Below are positions 37,801 to 44,510 of a DNA stretch of 54,534 bases, piece after piece (within the stretch, counting starts at the first letter, position 1; each line of letters starts with the position of its first letter). The notes beneath the pieces were generated by a model. That model worked only from the letters and a program-made list of their open reading frames with translations, did no database searches and was not told the origin of the DNA. Location of the stretch: positions 1 to 54,534 of the forward strand of contig DLKG01000008.1 in assembly GCA_002490315.1 (NCBI GenBank), written 5' to 3'. Source of the DNA: Prevotella sp. UBA7594 (GTDB lineage Bacteria > Bacteroidota > Bacteroidia > Bacteroidales > Bacteroidaceae). Position numbers and translations under genes: made by a program.

Positions 37801-40800
37801 TCATGAACAAGTTCCAGCGTCTCAACGGCGACGTGGACGACTACACCAAGGAGCTGAATCTTGCCGACTCTATCGACTGGATCAACGACCCGTCCAACCG
37901 TGGCATCAGCACTCTATATCTCTCTACCGACAATAGTGAGCGACCACTGGTGTATCCGCACCTGATCGACCTCTACTTCCAGCCTGTGGAGACTGACATC
38001 CAGGGCAACATCCTTTGGAATGGCAACAAAGAAGGCGAGGGGCTTGAGGACTGCGTCATCGGTACTTTCTGCTGCGGCGGCAACCGCGGCAACATGAACG
38101 TGTCCCCGAAGACTGCCGAGGACTTTTTTGAAGAGGCTGAAGAGGAAGGAGACGATGATCCTATCCTCAAGATAGGCAACGTCTTTGAGTATACGTTCCC
38201 TGCCGGACTCACCATCACCGACAAGATTATCGGCGGTTGCAACAATGCCAACTACAACTACAAGGACATGGTAACGCACGAGGGTGGATATCTGCTGGGG
38301 TGGATTCATTCCGACCATCCGTTTATCAAGCTTAACATCTACAACAAGTTTAAGCCGGCTGTGAAGGATGGCGCTTATACGGGTGGCAATGTCTATGGTG
38401 GTTGCTACCAGACGGGTACGGTGCGTGGCGACATCACCATCAACTTGCAGAGCGACATGCTTGAGGGCAAGTCGAAGGAGATGCTGAGAAAGTCGAACGA
38501 ACTTCTCGCCTCCAATCCCGAATATTCTGCCCTGAATGTATATGGTGCGGGCTACGGTATGGAGAGCTACGTATATGGCTACACTCATATCGAGATGGCC
38601 AAAGATACGGTTTGTAAGGCGCCTTCGCTTTCGTCTACTGAGTTTGAGCCGACCGGCGCTTCCGTCAACTTTGTTTATGGTGGCGGACAACAGGGAAATG
38701 TCATCGGTGGCACCAAGGTAGAGATTTTCAACGGCAACGTGTTCAAGTCGGTCACTGGCGGTTCTTATTCTGGATATGTATGGGGATCTACTTTTGTGAA
38801 GGTGGGTTATCCTAAGTACTACAAGGTGATGTTGAACAAATCTGGTATTTATAGCCTCAAGCGTGCCGACCAAAACAATCTCGATATAGACAAGGGTAAG
38901 GATGTGGCATCTGAGACTATCAAGCAGAACATACGCCTCGTTGTCGATGATTATATATCTCAGGGTGTCTATGATGAAATCGTCGGGATATTCAATCCCG
39001 AAAACAATGAGTTTGACGACATCTCTGGAACAATCGGATGGGATTCCCAAAAGGACCCTTATTTTTCAGAGGTGTACGATGTTCCTAAAAATTGGGACGA
39101 CATCAACATCTGTATTGGCGATGCAGTCTACGGTGGCGGCTACTCGCTTGCACAAGGATCGTCGGTAATGGCCAACAACACTACTGTGCTGAAGTATACT
39201 CCGACATACAATATCGATGCTGCGTTCAAAAATGGCGAGTTTGAACTGGATAAATTGGATAATGTCCCTAACGGTACGACTGATGGTTTCGGCGGCAACA
39301 CGACGATTCTTATTGGCGACCGTAATAAAGTACCGACCGACGGATCTGTCGACCGCGACCATATCACCATCTCAAGCCAGAGCATGAAGGAGGCTAACCT
39401 CGCCGACGGCGATGACCTCCTTGGCTACTACTATAAGGACAAGAACGACGCCTACCACTATATCTACCAGGCTGGCCGCTATTTCAAGGGTGGCAACTTG
39501 CCCGACAATATTAATGATAATGACCATAACATCTACGAATACGACAACGAGGGTGGCGTGTTCGGAGATGGACACCTCTCGTATGCCCAAGGCTTCCGCA
39601 GCGCTGACCTCACGGGATATGGCTTTGCCAGTGCCTCGGTGGAGAGTCCGAAGATTATCAACACCTTCCAGCGTATGGACATTCTGCGACTCACCGACAA
39701 CTGCTTCTCGCTGCTTGGTGCTCGCGACTATGCCACCAACGGCTGGGACAAGACTCCGTATTCTATCTCGCGTGTCAACGAGATTCAGATGTATGCAGAC
39801 AGTGTAGTGACTATCGACCGTGCTGCCGATGCTGCCAACAACATCGCGGCTGCTACTGGCGTGCTTGCCGACAACAACGCAAAGCGTGCACGCAACTACA
39901 TGGGTCTTGCCAACAATATCCACTATGTCGGTGCGCTCACTTCTAATGTGGCTTTCACCGATGAGTGGCACGACGGCAAGGGTGTTCCGGGATCTTATGG
40001 CAGCGCCAAGACCTACATGGATGTGAAGCAGAAATATATCGACGACTATTTCAAGGATGGTGCCAACAAGGGCGATGGCAACATCTTCGAGAAGCGCAAC
40101 GATGGTACGGCGAAGAATATGATTGGCATTGCCTCGGGATATGCTCTGAAGATTCAGAACGCACAGGAAATTAACGATGGCAACGGCACGAAGGACAGTC
40201 TCTACTATGGTCCGGTATATGGTGTGATAGAGATGAACCTCATCGACGTGCGCGAGGATGAGGGTGGCGGATATGTGTATGCCGACAATGTGCATAAGCG
40301 CACCACAACTGAAGGCGACGACTCTACTGACGCCCCCACTCATGATGTCGACTTCCTTGAGACTACCGGCAACTTCGTCTTCCCTTACACCATCACCAAG
40401 GGACGTTATATCGTCGACGACTGCTTCCCGATGGGATATGCGGCAATAACCGACGAAGGCACTACTCCCGACGAAGGGGCTAAGGCGCACTACTGGTATG
40501 TCACTGGCTTCAACTACCACTACAACGCTCACATCACTGGCTACACATTCGACAGCTCTGGCAACACGCCGCTGCTGTTCAACAGCAACAACCAGGACGG
40601 CATCGTGGCGCTTTCGGGCATGAAACCGTCGCAGGAGGTGAAGATTCTCAGTTGGAAGATGCACAATACGCATAGCGATAGCTACTCTTGCGACTTGGAG
40701 AAACGCAACTACGACGCTGAGGCTACCGACCATTCGGGCAATCTTCTGAATGGCAAATACTCGCTGCATGTTGGTGCCGGCAACTCGCTGATATACAATG

Positions 40801-43800
40801 CCGCCGAAGGCTTCTCGGCTAACTTGAGTATGCAGGAGGGTCTCGTCCATAAAGACATCACTCCCGACAAGGCTACTCTGCCTTCTAAGTTTATCGACGG
40901 TGACGCGAAGATTGTGTTCCAGCTCTCCGACAATGCCGATAACTCCACATCGCAATACTACAACGACCACCTCTCCAAGCCGTGCCTTGGCACATTGGTG
41001 CTGTATGCTCCGGCTAAGCAGGAGAACAATACCACTCATGAGCTTGAGGAAATCAAGGGCAGAGTGGCCATCAACCGACTGTTCACTAAGAACGGCGACG
41101 ATTATGTGGAGGTGAATAACGGAAACTTGCTAAGCGGCACAACGTACTATTACAAGAATGGCGAGACCGACCTCTATCAGGAGATCAGCAAGGACAGCTG
41201 TTTCTATACGAGAAATGAGACGACTGGCGAATATCATGAGGTGAAGCAGAGTGAGGTTATTCTTGGACACGACGTTGTCTACTATTGCTATCTGCCTCGC
41301 TTCTACACCTATACCGTCGATCTTACCATCGAATACGTGAAGGGTCCTGACATCAACGGAGCCATCACGGTGGTCAACTGTGCCCTGCCGGGCGAGATGG
41401 TTCGCGTGAAGAAGGATAAGGTGGTGGTCGATGCCGACCAGTCATTCGCTGTGAACGGCTACTATTGGCGTATCGGTAAGCGCCACATGAACACCGAGAC
41501 TGGTAAATGGGAGTTCAACGATGCCACGCAGTGGACTAAGGAGAACCTCCATGCTGCCAAAGGCTACGACTCCTTCGACCAGTCGCAGGGCAAGGGTGAG
41601 GGTCTCTTTGCAGGATGCTCCTACAACCAGACGGAGGACTATCTCGACATTCCCGCTTACTATTATATGAATGGATATGGCATTCAGCTCGGTGTCAGCA
41701 TCAACGGACTCGACAACATCTTCCAGGTGAACATGCAGGATGCCGACCAGTTTCTGGTGCACAATTTCCACCGTATGAATCCTCACTCTGCGAGAATCAA
41801 TCTCCACCTTGCCGAGGCTATCTGCCGTGCAAGAGACGCTGCCGACAATAATGAGACGTTTGCCGAGCCGCGTATCTACCTTGCCGACCAGAGCGACCTC
41901 ACGGCTTTCGTCAACTTCGTCGACACCATCGGCACTAATTCCTCGGCTCCACGCTATGGTGCCAACGCTCAGTTTGTGCTCCAGAACGACCTTACCATGA
42001 CAAGTGCGGCTACAGACAACTCATACATTGAGAATTTTGCCGGCACTCTTCATGGCAATGGTCATATCATTGGTGGTGTGAAGACTGGCTATGCTCTGTT
42101 CAAGGGCATTGAGTCTTCTGGCAATGTGTACAACCTTGGTCTGTCGTCGGGCAAGATTTCCAACAACGAGGCTGCAAAAGACACTGACGGAACCAACAAA
42201 ATCGCCAACTACCACTGCTGCTTCGAGTATGCCCCGACGGAGTCTGACGGTGCCACAACGCCTGTTGTCTACCGTTGGGATGGTCAGCCATACACCGGTT
42301 ACACCAAGGAGGACTTCCGTCTTGGCCGTGTCGCCTACGACCTTAACGAGTATTATCTCCGTGCACGCCATCGTGCCGCCCTCAACGGCAGCACCACAAA
42401 TACCGCGCAAACCAGTGCCGACACCGAGATTCTAAAATACGTATACTCCTACTACGCCAACGGCGATTATCAGTACGCCTGCCGCACCGACTCCATCACG
42501 GGCAACCATACCGGCATCACCTATCTACGCACCGGTACCGACATCCCTAACTACGAGCAGGCTGCAACACGTCATGATCGTTCGCACGCCATCGACAAGG
42601 CCCGTGTCATCACCTCCTCCCCCAATGATGGCACCACCTCCTCCCCCAGTGAAGGCACCACCTCCTCCCCCAATGAAGGTACCACCTCGTTCGACGGCGT
42701 TTCTACGCCCGTCGCCTACGAGCCTCTCTTCAACGCCAACCATGCCGGCGGCGACCTCATGAACGACTTCCTCTTCTGGGGGCAGTCTCTCCAGTCGTCT
42801 CCTGCCAACATGCCTGGTGAGATTGCCTCGCACCAGCTCAACTACATGACAAACCGTGTGTTCCGCACCGCAGGCTACTATGGCGACACAACGCTCGGCA
42901 CGTTCCACTACAACGCCTACAGCCACGACAACAGCAGAATGAACACCTATGTCCACGCTCCCTCGACAACGGCTGTCGACTTCACGTGTCATGGCGATCT
43001 TGCTGCCGCCACTGGTATGAACGGCACCATCTTCTATCCGCCGATCAACGACAACGCCACTACGTTCAACAACTTCGTTGTGAAGTCTGGCGCCAACATC
43101 ACTCAAAACCTGTTGGTATACACAGCAGCCGACAACAATGCCGACGCTACCGAGGCTTACGATGCTGTCAACAGGGCTCTTGGCTACGACGAAACATCGA
43201 TGGAGATACAGATAAAGGGACATCACATCGTCAATACCGGCAATGGATTCTCTACGTCTCTCTTCCACCTCGTTGAGCGTACTCCCGATGATAAGGACAG
43301 TGAGGGCGAGGCTTGCCACAACAACGACCTCTGTGTGCCTATACCGTTCGACGTGGACAAGCGGGCATGGTATGTGCGCAAACCTCAGTCCTACGCCGAG
43401 GGCAGCAATGGGGCATGGGAAGGCATCTGCCTGCCGTTCACTGCCGACAGGGTCGAGGCTTCACTCAATGGTGAGATTACTCACTTCTATGGCTCGCCTT
43501 CAGAAGAAGAGACAAACGACCCGAAGCTGAACATCCACACCTTGCACCATGAGTACTGGCTCCGCGGACTGATGACTGTCGGATTGGAGAACAACGTGCC
43601 TACCGCTGCCTTCCAGCGCCCCGGCACAGCCAAGGATGGTCTCTTTGCTCCAGCCGATGCTGAGGGCACTGCCTTGTGCAGCGGCATCGACTATACTTAC
43701 ACCAACCAGTTCTTCATCAAAACCTATGAGGAGTGGCTGTACAACAAGGAGGACAATCCTTACTATGCCGCTGAGTCTCACGAATATCCCGGCTATCTGC

Positions 43801-44456
43801 GCCTTACGGCTGGAGTGCCATATATCGTGCGGTTCCCGGGTAGTCGGTATTATGAGTTCGACCTCTCGAGCGCGTTCTACAACAACATATTCGCAACGCG
43901 TGAAGCCAGTCAAACCATCACTTTCAATGCCTATGGCAAAGACAGTGGCAACGGTACTTCTAATGGCAGCGTCACGATACCCGTTACCTCCGACATGGCG
44001 ACTACCGTGAGTGGCTATGCCCACCGGGGCACATTCGCTGCCACGAAGGTTGCCAATGGCTACGTGTATGGCATCAACAGCGACGGCACTGCATTCGATG
44101 ATGCATCTACCATATCCACCGTCACTCCGTTCCGCACCTATATGGTTCCGGTGTCTTCTGGCTCAAGAGCTTATTCTGTCGACCACTCCGTGATTAACAT
44201 CGCCGAGCTGAACGGTGGCGAGATTATGCCCGACGGCAATGACAATGGCGGCGGCAATGCCTCCGACTACATCATCGTGCGTCCTATCGGCAAACAGCGG
44301 GTGCGCATAGAGAGCACTGTTGCCACGCAGATGCATGTTGTCACCCCTGCCGGACAACTCTACCGCATTATCGACGTTCAGCCTGGCACCGCCACATACA
44401 GCGGTTTCCAGCCCGGCCTGTACATCTTCGGAAAGACAAAGGTCGCTGTCGAATAA
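28815..44456 (+). CDS. Giant exported repeat protein, 5213 aa, predicted surface adhesin
   Basis: An uninterrupted frame encodes an exported protein. The signal peptide (LLLFNVQMALAQ) is cut near residue 21. Residues about 115-250 carry a GLUG-like module (DGTKDNPYLISNDMELALLA, then FAGKFDGDGHVISNMQI). Residues about 1019-3440 contain some 40 copies of a glycine-rich unit, hydrophobic-[Y/F]-GGG-x-G, alternating with short beta strands of the type VxGxTxVxIxGG. This suggests a very long beta-helix or beta-roll. A second GLUG-like segment lies near 4360-4450. The end has a CLPF-type beta sandwich (EGICLPFTADRVEAS) and a C-terminal strand module (MHVVTPAGQLYRIIDV, ending YIFGKTKVAVE) like Bacteroidota export-sorting domains. 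Residues about 4598-4633 come from an in-frame repeat insertion. The position after three fimbrillins suggests an adhesin; the ligand is unknown. Confidence 0.9.
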   Translation: MLKNILTLIALLLFNVQMALAQNISNDDIKETLDFNAGTAAYTLSTDLPAGSTLTWSIDGKTIADGLSADGKTLTVKLSKTTRSATVTVTPADSEAQTINFSIEPKSYGADYDDQHFYADEFASGDGTKDNPYLISNDMELALLAHRVNSGSSEQMLSGTYFKLADDINLSRGLWTPIGTWNVNSKDAKTRRFFAGKFDGDGHVISNMQIEWTNENNNEASWGLFSRLYGKSSTESGYATVTNLVIENACVEKKKDYIPAAGTMKLGVLAGDLTDNAEISNIIIHNSKVTDNGEAYTTAGKYRMGGIVGYLDGKLYKIYNIAANTEMNMLRNARVSNDVTISAGIGCASSFRTGNAILPTNIYVYGPAIVTSSSNRVRKGGVVAMYSSAYKLTADQQKTLYYSPELKQTGSNIDNYGSQQDIASFGLNFATQCNDYISDKKIDKNMWSYFSSEERFSFSSVMLKLERGSSDVLTAVDQYGNVSTDNYDWYVSYDNINWEKLNTEPCSSYTLPRKDYSQYVYAILPDATLRTNTTMVKAIAVSAIIDSNTKPGTFIIHVSNDTEVSNKALGLAISYEWFKGTDLLEGENDSTYTRPTGSEKDQYNCHVTVKSGDLTLLDKWFSTRTVVYLKPTDSGNTPENERIASAEWGLSPDKPMLTWQGAYSKLSPYASWNENYIVLIGESSETVTNDKNTGFNITQNYQSEINKNFTSEDWTNVVASKSPLFRNATITGKWEGLEEDNDAVIQITGANAGLPLWGDTRFQDITFKKGANFHYNIIYCQYHNLEMGNGIKMTGYNQILPGYGTIDGAVTNAFHIFGGFLNDARFYPLNTKEKIETFEKSIPHGREGFKITVKSGFYSCICAGGRQISDNNTTKDIVTQQNGVMGTPNMPIKCTIDIDVDSVWNNANNEERTFVNSSSLTGQTKKNDYDVGIILAGNHEGAMFADVDINIRSGRVARVVNGTLGSQHNSWLTYPAENGKEYRVPDNTFMGRANITIDPASSENYTSDDDVDKRVVITELYGGSTGRGQLEGITVNNPFYGYSTITINGGTFKILPDNNNRKSIIFSGIYGAGAGGMNGIGYGADNDKTHTPDQSIPYWNDDKTVMLYGPYADAKDKLIKYHCYNADDNTFTDVDPAETNTKIVINGGKFGLPNESIDGIYAGGSGYMSQGLWTSAHSTPNTCGGNVYGKQDETVSSLTINGGEFYCKNGVFAGGRGTNYFYATNPYEGNAAEYTDLGKTYGNVELNITGGTFHCPVYGGGYGVADAKLYQKDATTTSTISTLSNMARIYGQSKVQIHGGTFYKNIYGGGDMAVTEYHGSDPATNVIVSDSADVRGAVFAGGNGRPYRLASSTVINDDTQSPDSVGRVIGSTSVSFSGSTELAPYIYGNIYGGGNLAQVDGDTRVNLYAGHFAGQIFGGGNGLLNDDKSVRNSADVLGNTFVMLAEDQGDQDDDSGNKVDNFSINVIWDKMWDADNNQFYVWDTDARNRHVEGRAAAEPIIVDKSKFFDDKKDKFINPHNIYGGGNIACKVGTYTTQTDKDGNSTETLAEGTGTATVDVSKGMTPYELLTTSEWKESYSDNDNPHFSVFGGGYGPDTKVGNTDVTVNVEGDYSAYDSEAGDNDMQLAPSLNPSSHKASSTTIPVFDNSKGIPNFTVLGVLGGGYSGTVVGDAKVTVDGQTFIHRVYGGGFGNPESTVDNNTGEIGGNTEVYVKGAHIYGDVFGGGAGVAPENANSTHFMQVARVIGTTKVEVSDNALVYGNVYGGGDIANVGTYQATKPDGYYDQTKLSSESTLDQDPSSPNAGSFISYNASGYKAFVNIVGGDIFGQVFGGGRGLKKSQAAEYYKLGRINGNTLVHVANTEKEYSSYIVNNDGDAIPHIWNRIYGGCAYGTVDGNTLVHIEGGMLGLNIFGGGFGDVAIDDSRLIEKDKDGINSGASTDSEILNLVLGKKDTDNVDTYANVLGNTKVQIDGGSWLWNRKADINGNITTWLASESGNEAISSGYRDFRNMVLALNGTEAADTASLVRVYAIIQKIASDKSTREFFDINTYSFKKNHNIFGGGNRACYVGTYTGDEAGNAFSGSVMEGTGKAVVEINHSPLTDITDTKGNTISLLDCTTLQGFCWVLGNENISHPQFSVFGAGYGANTKVAKAEVLVRPGAITATEGGTALEIAGKRYRYLYQQADMEVYANIEKKFHEDFLKVTDEDRRLYYGSSDGTTNDPKTYLRYRSSRWAWGLGAPNFSFMEVHGGGFSGYVLGDAYVETDGELTCRNIYGGGLGAKPYGTVSSGDGYDFGSIGGNVKLFMKTGSVSNSVYGGGAGVESVTGSKGTLVDFPDMARVNGKTEVHIYGEKIFNNGSQIERTQIFGNVYGGGDVANVGKAKADAKKFSYNDVYVDNNIECTSLVNVRGGAIFSQIFAGGKGRKKAACADYTKLGGIYGNAYVVVDQPAMSYPYCDLTTGVTYDPSDDNYMKHPTDVVSTKNYIFNRVYGGCENGTIYGNTLVAINDGYFGHNILGGGWGSCDTTYVDNVAVVDTTSADVTGNTNLFITGGEMLLTSYWLMDKRFWEPASIINDITYSPQYDHLTRKFKINHNIYGGGNIVCTVGRKDGSGNLNGSGNTYITMLAGMLKDSTQVIPGEVDPNKSLFEYNEWREVYNKVGSPHFSVFGGGFGEMANVLGDTYVDIEMEKRGSIHNYDIKEGEEYKHFLSGYSVMDIVGGGYSGKVEGDTHVTGKGGCFCRRVFGGGYYNSVRSTNVDILAIDCRDIFGGGQMGDVLKSTNVNIGSKDAASSAVYHNSDIYVHGSVYGGNDVSGYINVVLDKNGYFRDNGGTGTHVNIYGGRIWGNVYGAGNGDYLYAIDKKGNTKVTVNEDYPLYPDDPNSEKESLVYTVPMRDNMPSYKAASDAARIVNINSWRPMTNKVNILIEGSSATDTVYIKGDVYGGGNSATARKVLDAYANANKNIGSINVNIGSHVRIGRVFMGSNGDALFTASESNDFMNKFQRLNGDVDDYTKELNLADSIDWINDPSNRGISTLYLSTDNSERPLVYPHLIDLYFQPVETDIQGNILWNGNKEGEGLEDCVIGTFCCGGNRGNMNVSPKTAEDFFEEAEEEGDDDPILKIGNVFEYTFPAGLTITDKIIGGCNNANYNYKDMVTHEGGYLLGWIHSDHPFIKLNIYNKFKPAVKDGAYTGGNVYGGCYQTGTVRGDITINLQSDMLEGKSKEMLRKSNELLASNPEYSALNVYGAGYGMESYVYGYTHIEMAKDTVCKAPSLSSTEFEPTGASVNFVYGGGQQGNVIGGTKVEIFNGNVFKSVTGGSYSGYVWGSTFVKVGYPKYYKVMLNKSGIYSLKRADQNNLDIDKGKDVASETIKQNIRLVVDDYISQGVYDEIVGIFNPENNEFDDISGTIGWDSQKDPYFSEVYDVPKNWDDINICIGDAVYGGGYSLAQGSSVMANNTTVLKYTPTYNIDAAFKNGEFELDKLDNVPNGTTDGFGGNTTILIGDRNKVPTDGSVDRDHITISSQSMKEANLADGDDLLGYYYKDKNDAYHYIYQAGRYFKGGNLPDNINDNDHNIYEYDNEGGVFGDGHLSYAQGFRSADLTGYGFASASVESPKIINTFQRMDILRLTDNCFSLLGARDYATNGWDKTPYSISRVNEIQMYADSVVTIDRAADAANNIAAATGVLADNNAKRARNYMGLANNIHYVGALTSNVAFTDEWHDGKGVPGSYGSAKTYMDVKQKYIDDYFKDGANKGDGNIFEKRNDGTAKNMIGIASGYALKIQNAQEINDGNGTKDSLYYGPVYGVIEMNLIDVREDEGGGYVYADNVHKRTTTEGDDSTDAPTHDVDFLETTGNFVFPYTITKGRYIVDDCFPMGYAAITDEGTTPDEGAKAHYWYVTGFNYHYNAHITGYTFDSSGNTPLLFNSNNQDGIVALSGMKPSQEVKILSWKMHNTHSDSYSCDLEKRNYDAEATDHSGNLLNGKYSLHVGAGNSLIYNAAEGFSANLSMQEGLVHKDITPDKATLPSKFIDGDAKIVFQLSDNADNSTSQYYNDHLSKPCLGTLVLYAPAKQENNTTHELEEIKGRVAINRLFTKNGDDYVEVNNGNLLSGTTYYYKNGETDLYQEISKDSCFYTRNETTGEYHEVKQSEVILGHDVVYYCYLPRFYTYTVDLTIEYVKGPDINGAITVVNCALPGEMVRVKKDKVVVDADQSFAVNGYYWRIGKRHMNTETGKWEFNDATQWTKENLHAAKGYDSFDQSQGKGEGLFAGCSYNQTEDYLDIPAYYYMNGYGIQLGVSINGLDNIFQVNMQDADQFLVHNFHRMNPHSARINLHLAEAICRARDAADNNETFAEPRIYLADQSDLTAFVNFVDTIGTNSSAPRYGANAQFVLQNDLTMTSAATDNSYIENFAGTLHGNGHIIGGVKTGYALFKGIESSGNVYNLGLSSGKISNNEAAKDTDGTNKIANYHCCFEYAPTESDGATTPVVYRWDGQPYTGYTKEDFRLGRVAYDLNEYYLRARHRAALNGSTTNTAQTSADTEILKYVYSYYANGDYQYACRTDSITGNHTGITYLRTGTDIPNYEQAATRHDRSHAIDKARVITSSPNDGTTSSPSEGTTSSPNEGTTSFDGVSTPVAYEPLFNANHAGGDLMNDFLFWGQSLQSSPANMPGEIASHQLNYMTNRVFRTAGYYGDTTLGTFHYNAYSHDNSRMNTYVHAPSTTAVDFTCHGDLAAATGMNGTIFYPPINDNATTFNNFVVKSGANITQNLLVYTAADNNADATEAYDAVNRALGYDETSMEIQIKGHHIVNTGNGFSTSLFHLVERTPDDKDSEGEACHNNDLCVPIPFDVDKRAWYVRKPQSYAEGSNGAWEGICLPFTADRVEASLNGEITHFYGSPSEEETNDPKLNIHTLHHEYWLRGLMTVGLENNVPTAAFQRPGTAKDGLFAPADAEGTALCSGIDYTYTNQFFIKTYEEWLYNKEDNPYYAAESHEYPGYLRLTAGVPYIVRFPGSRYYEFDLSSAFYNNIFATREASQTITFNAYGKDSGNGTSNGSVTIPVTSDMATTVSGYAHRGTFAATKVANGYVYGINSDGTAFDDASTISTVTPFRTYMVPVSSGSRAYSVDHSVINIAELNGGEIMPDGNDNGGGNASDYIIVRPIGKQRVRIESTVATQMHVVTPAGQLYRIIDVQPGTATYSGFQPGLYIFGKTKVAVE
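31871..39140 (+). repeat. Glycine-rich YGGG coding repeats with a higher-order repeat
   Basis: About 40 short units, such as NIYGGGN, VFGGGYG and NVYGGGD, are encoded here. A fixed succession of motifs (HNIYGGGN; HFSVFGGGYG; GGGYSG; VFGGGAGV; ARVIG; NVYGGGDIANVG; GRGLKK; RIYGGCAYG) begins at 33372, recurs at 34983 and restarts at 36591, that is at residues 1520, 2057 and 2593. The intervals are 537 and 536 residues. The distances between inner motifs differ between copies, so these are old, diverged segmental duplications rather than fresh tandem copies. A partial copy precedes the first, and the third decays. Confidence 0.85.
42608..42713 (+). repeat. In-frame 24-base tandem repeats plus REP-like palindrome inside the giant gene
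   Basis: Three units of 24 bases built on CCTCCCCC-AATGAAGG end at 42679; two are near-perfect (42632-42655 and 42656-42679) and the first is partly degenerate. They encode the repeated octapeptide TSSPNEGT and variants. A palindrome follows at 42693-42713: GACGGCGT, loop TTCT, ACGCCCGTC with one bulged C. It shares the core GCGTTTCnACGCC with palindromes at 44471 and 44892. The translated segment is unlike the flanking protein and looks inserted without breaking the frame. Confidence 0.75.
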
Positions 44457-44470
44457 ATAGAAATCCTCGT

Positions 44471-44494
44471 GCGTCGGCGTTTCCACGCCGACGC
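44471..44494. repeat. REP-like palindrome directly upstream of the HUH transposase gene
   Basis: Perfect 10-bp arms GCGTCGGCGT (44471-44480) and ACGCCGACGC (44485-44494) enclose the loop TTCC. It lies 16 bases before the transposase ATG and 14 bases after the giant gene's stop. Imperfect palindromes with the same core are inside both neighbouring genes. Transposases of the REP-associated type act on such hairpins, so this is a candidate substrate; it could also end the giant gene's transcript. Confidence 0.8.
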
Positions 44495-44510
44495 CCCAAA
44501 AGAAAAAAAC

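Noticed and set aside
31871..39140. Regularly spaced repeats that could suggest a CRISPR array
   Set aside because: The repeats are coding, in frame, diverged at the DNA level, and part of a single glycine-rich protein; no cas genes are present.
39372..41039. Long open frame (555 codons) on the minus strand inside the giant gene
   Set aside because: It lies wholly antisense to a well-supported coding frame, has no recognisable motif or export signal, and reads as biased Val/His/Arg sequence typical of the complement of this gene. Similar antisense frames at 29367-30632, 32949-34169, 34740-35855, 36165-37313, 37914-39050 and 51508-52662 are rejected for the same reason.
44469..44510. GTG at 44469 as the transposase start
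   Set aside because: It would translate the perfect palindrome as the N-terminus; the ATG at 44511 starts cleanly after it.
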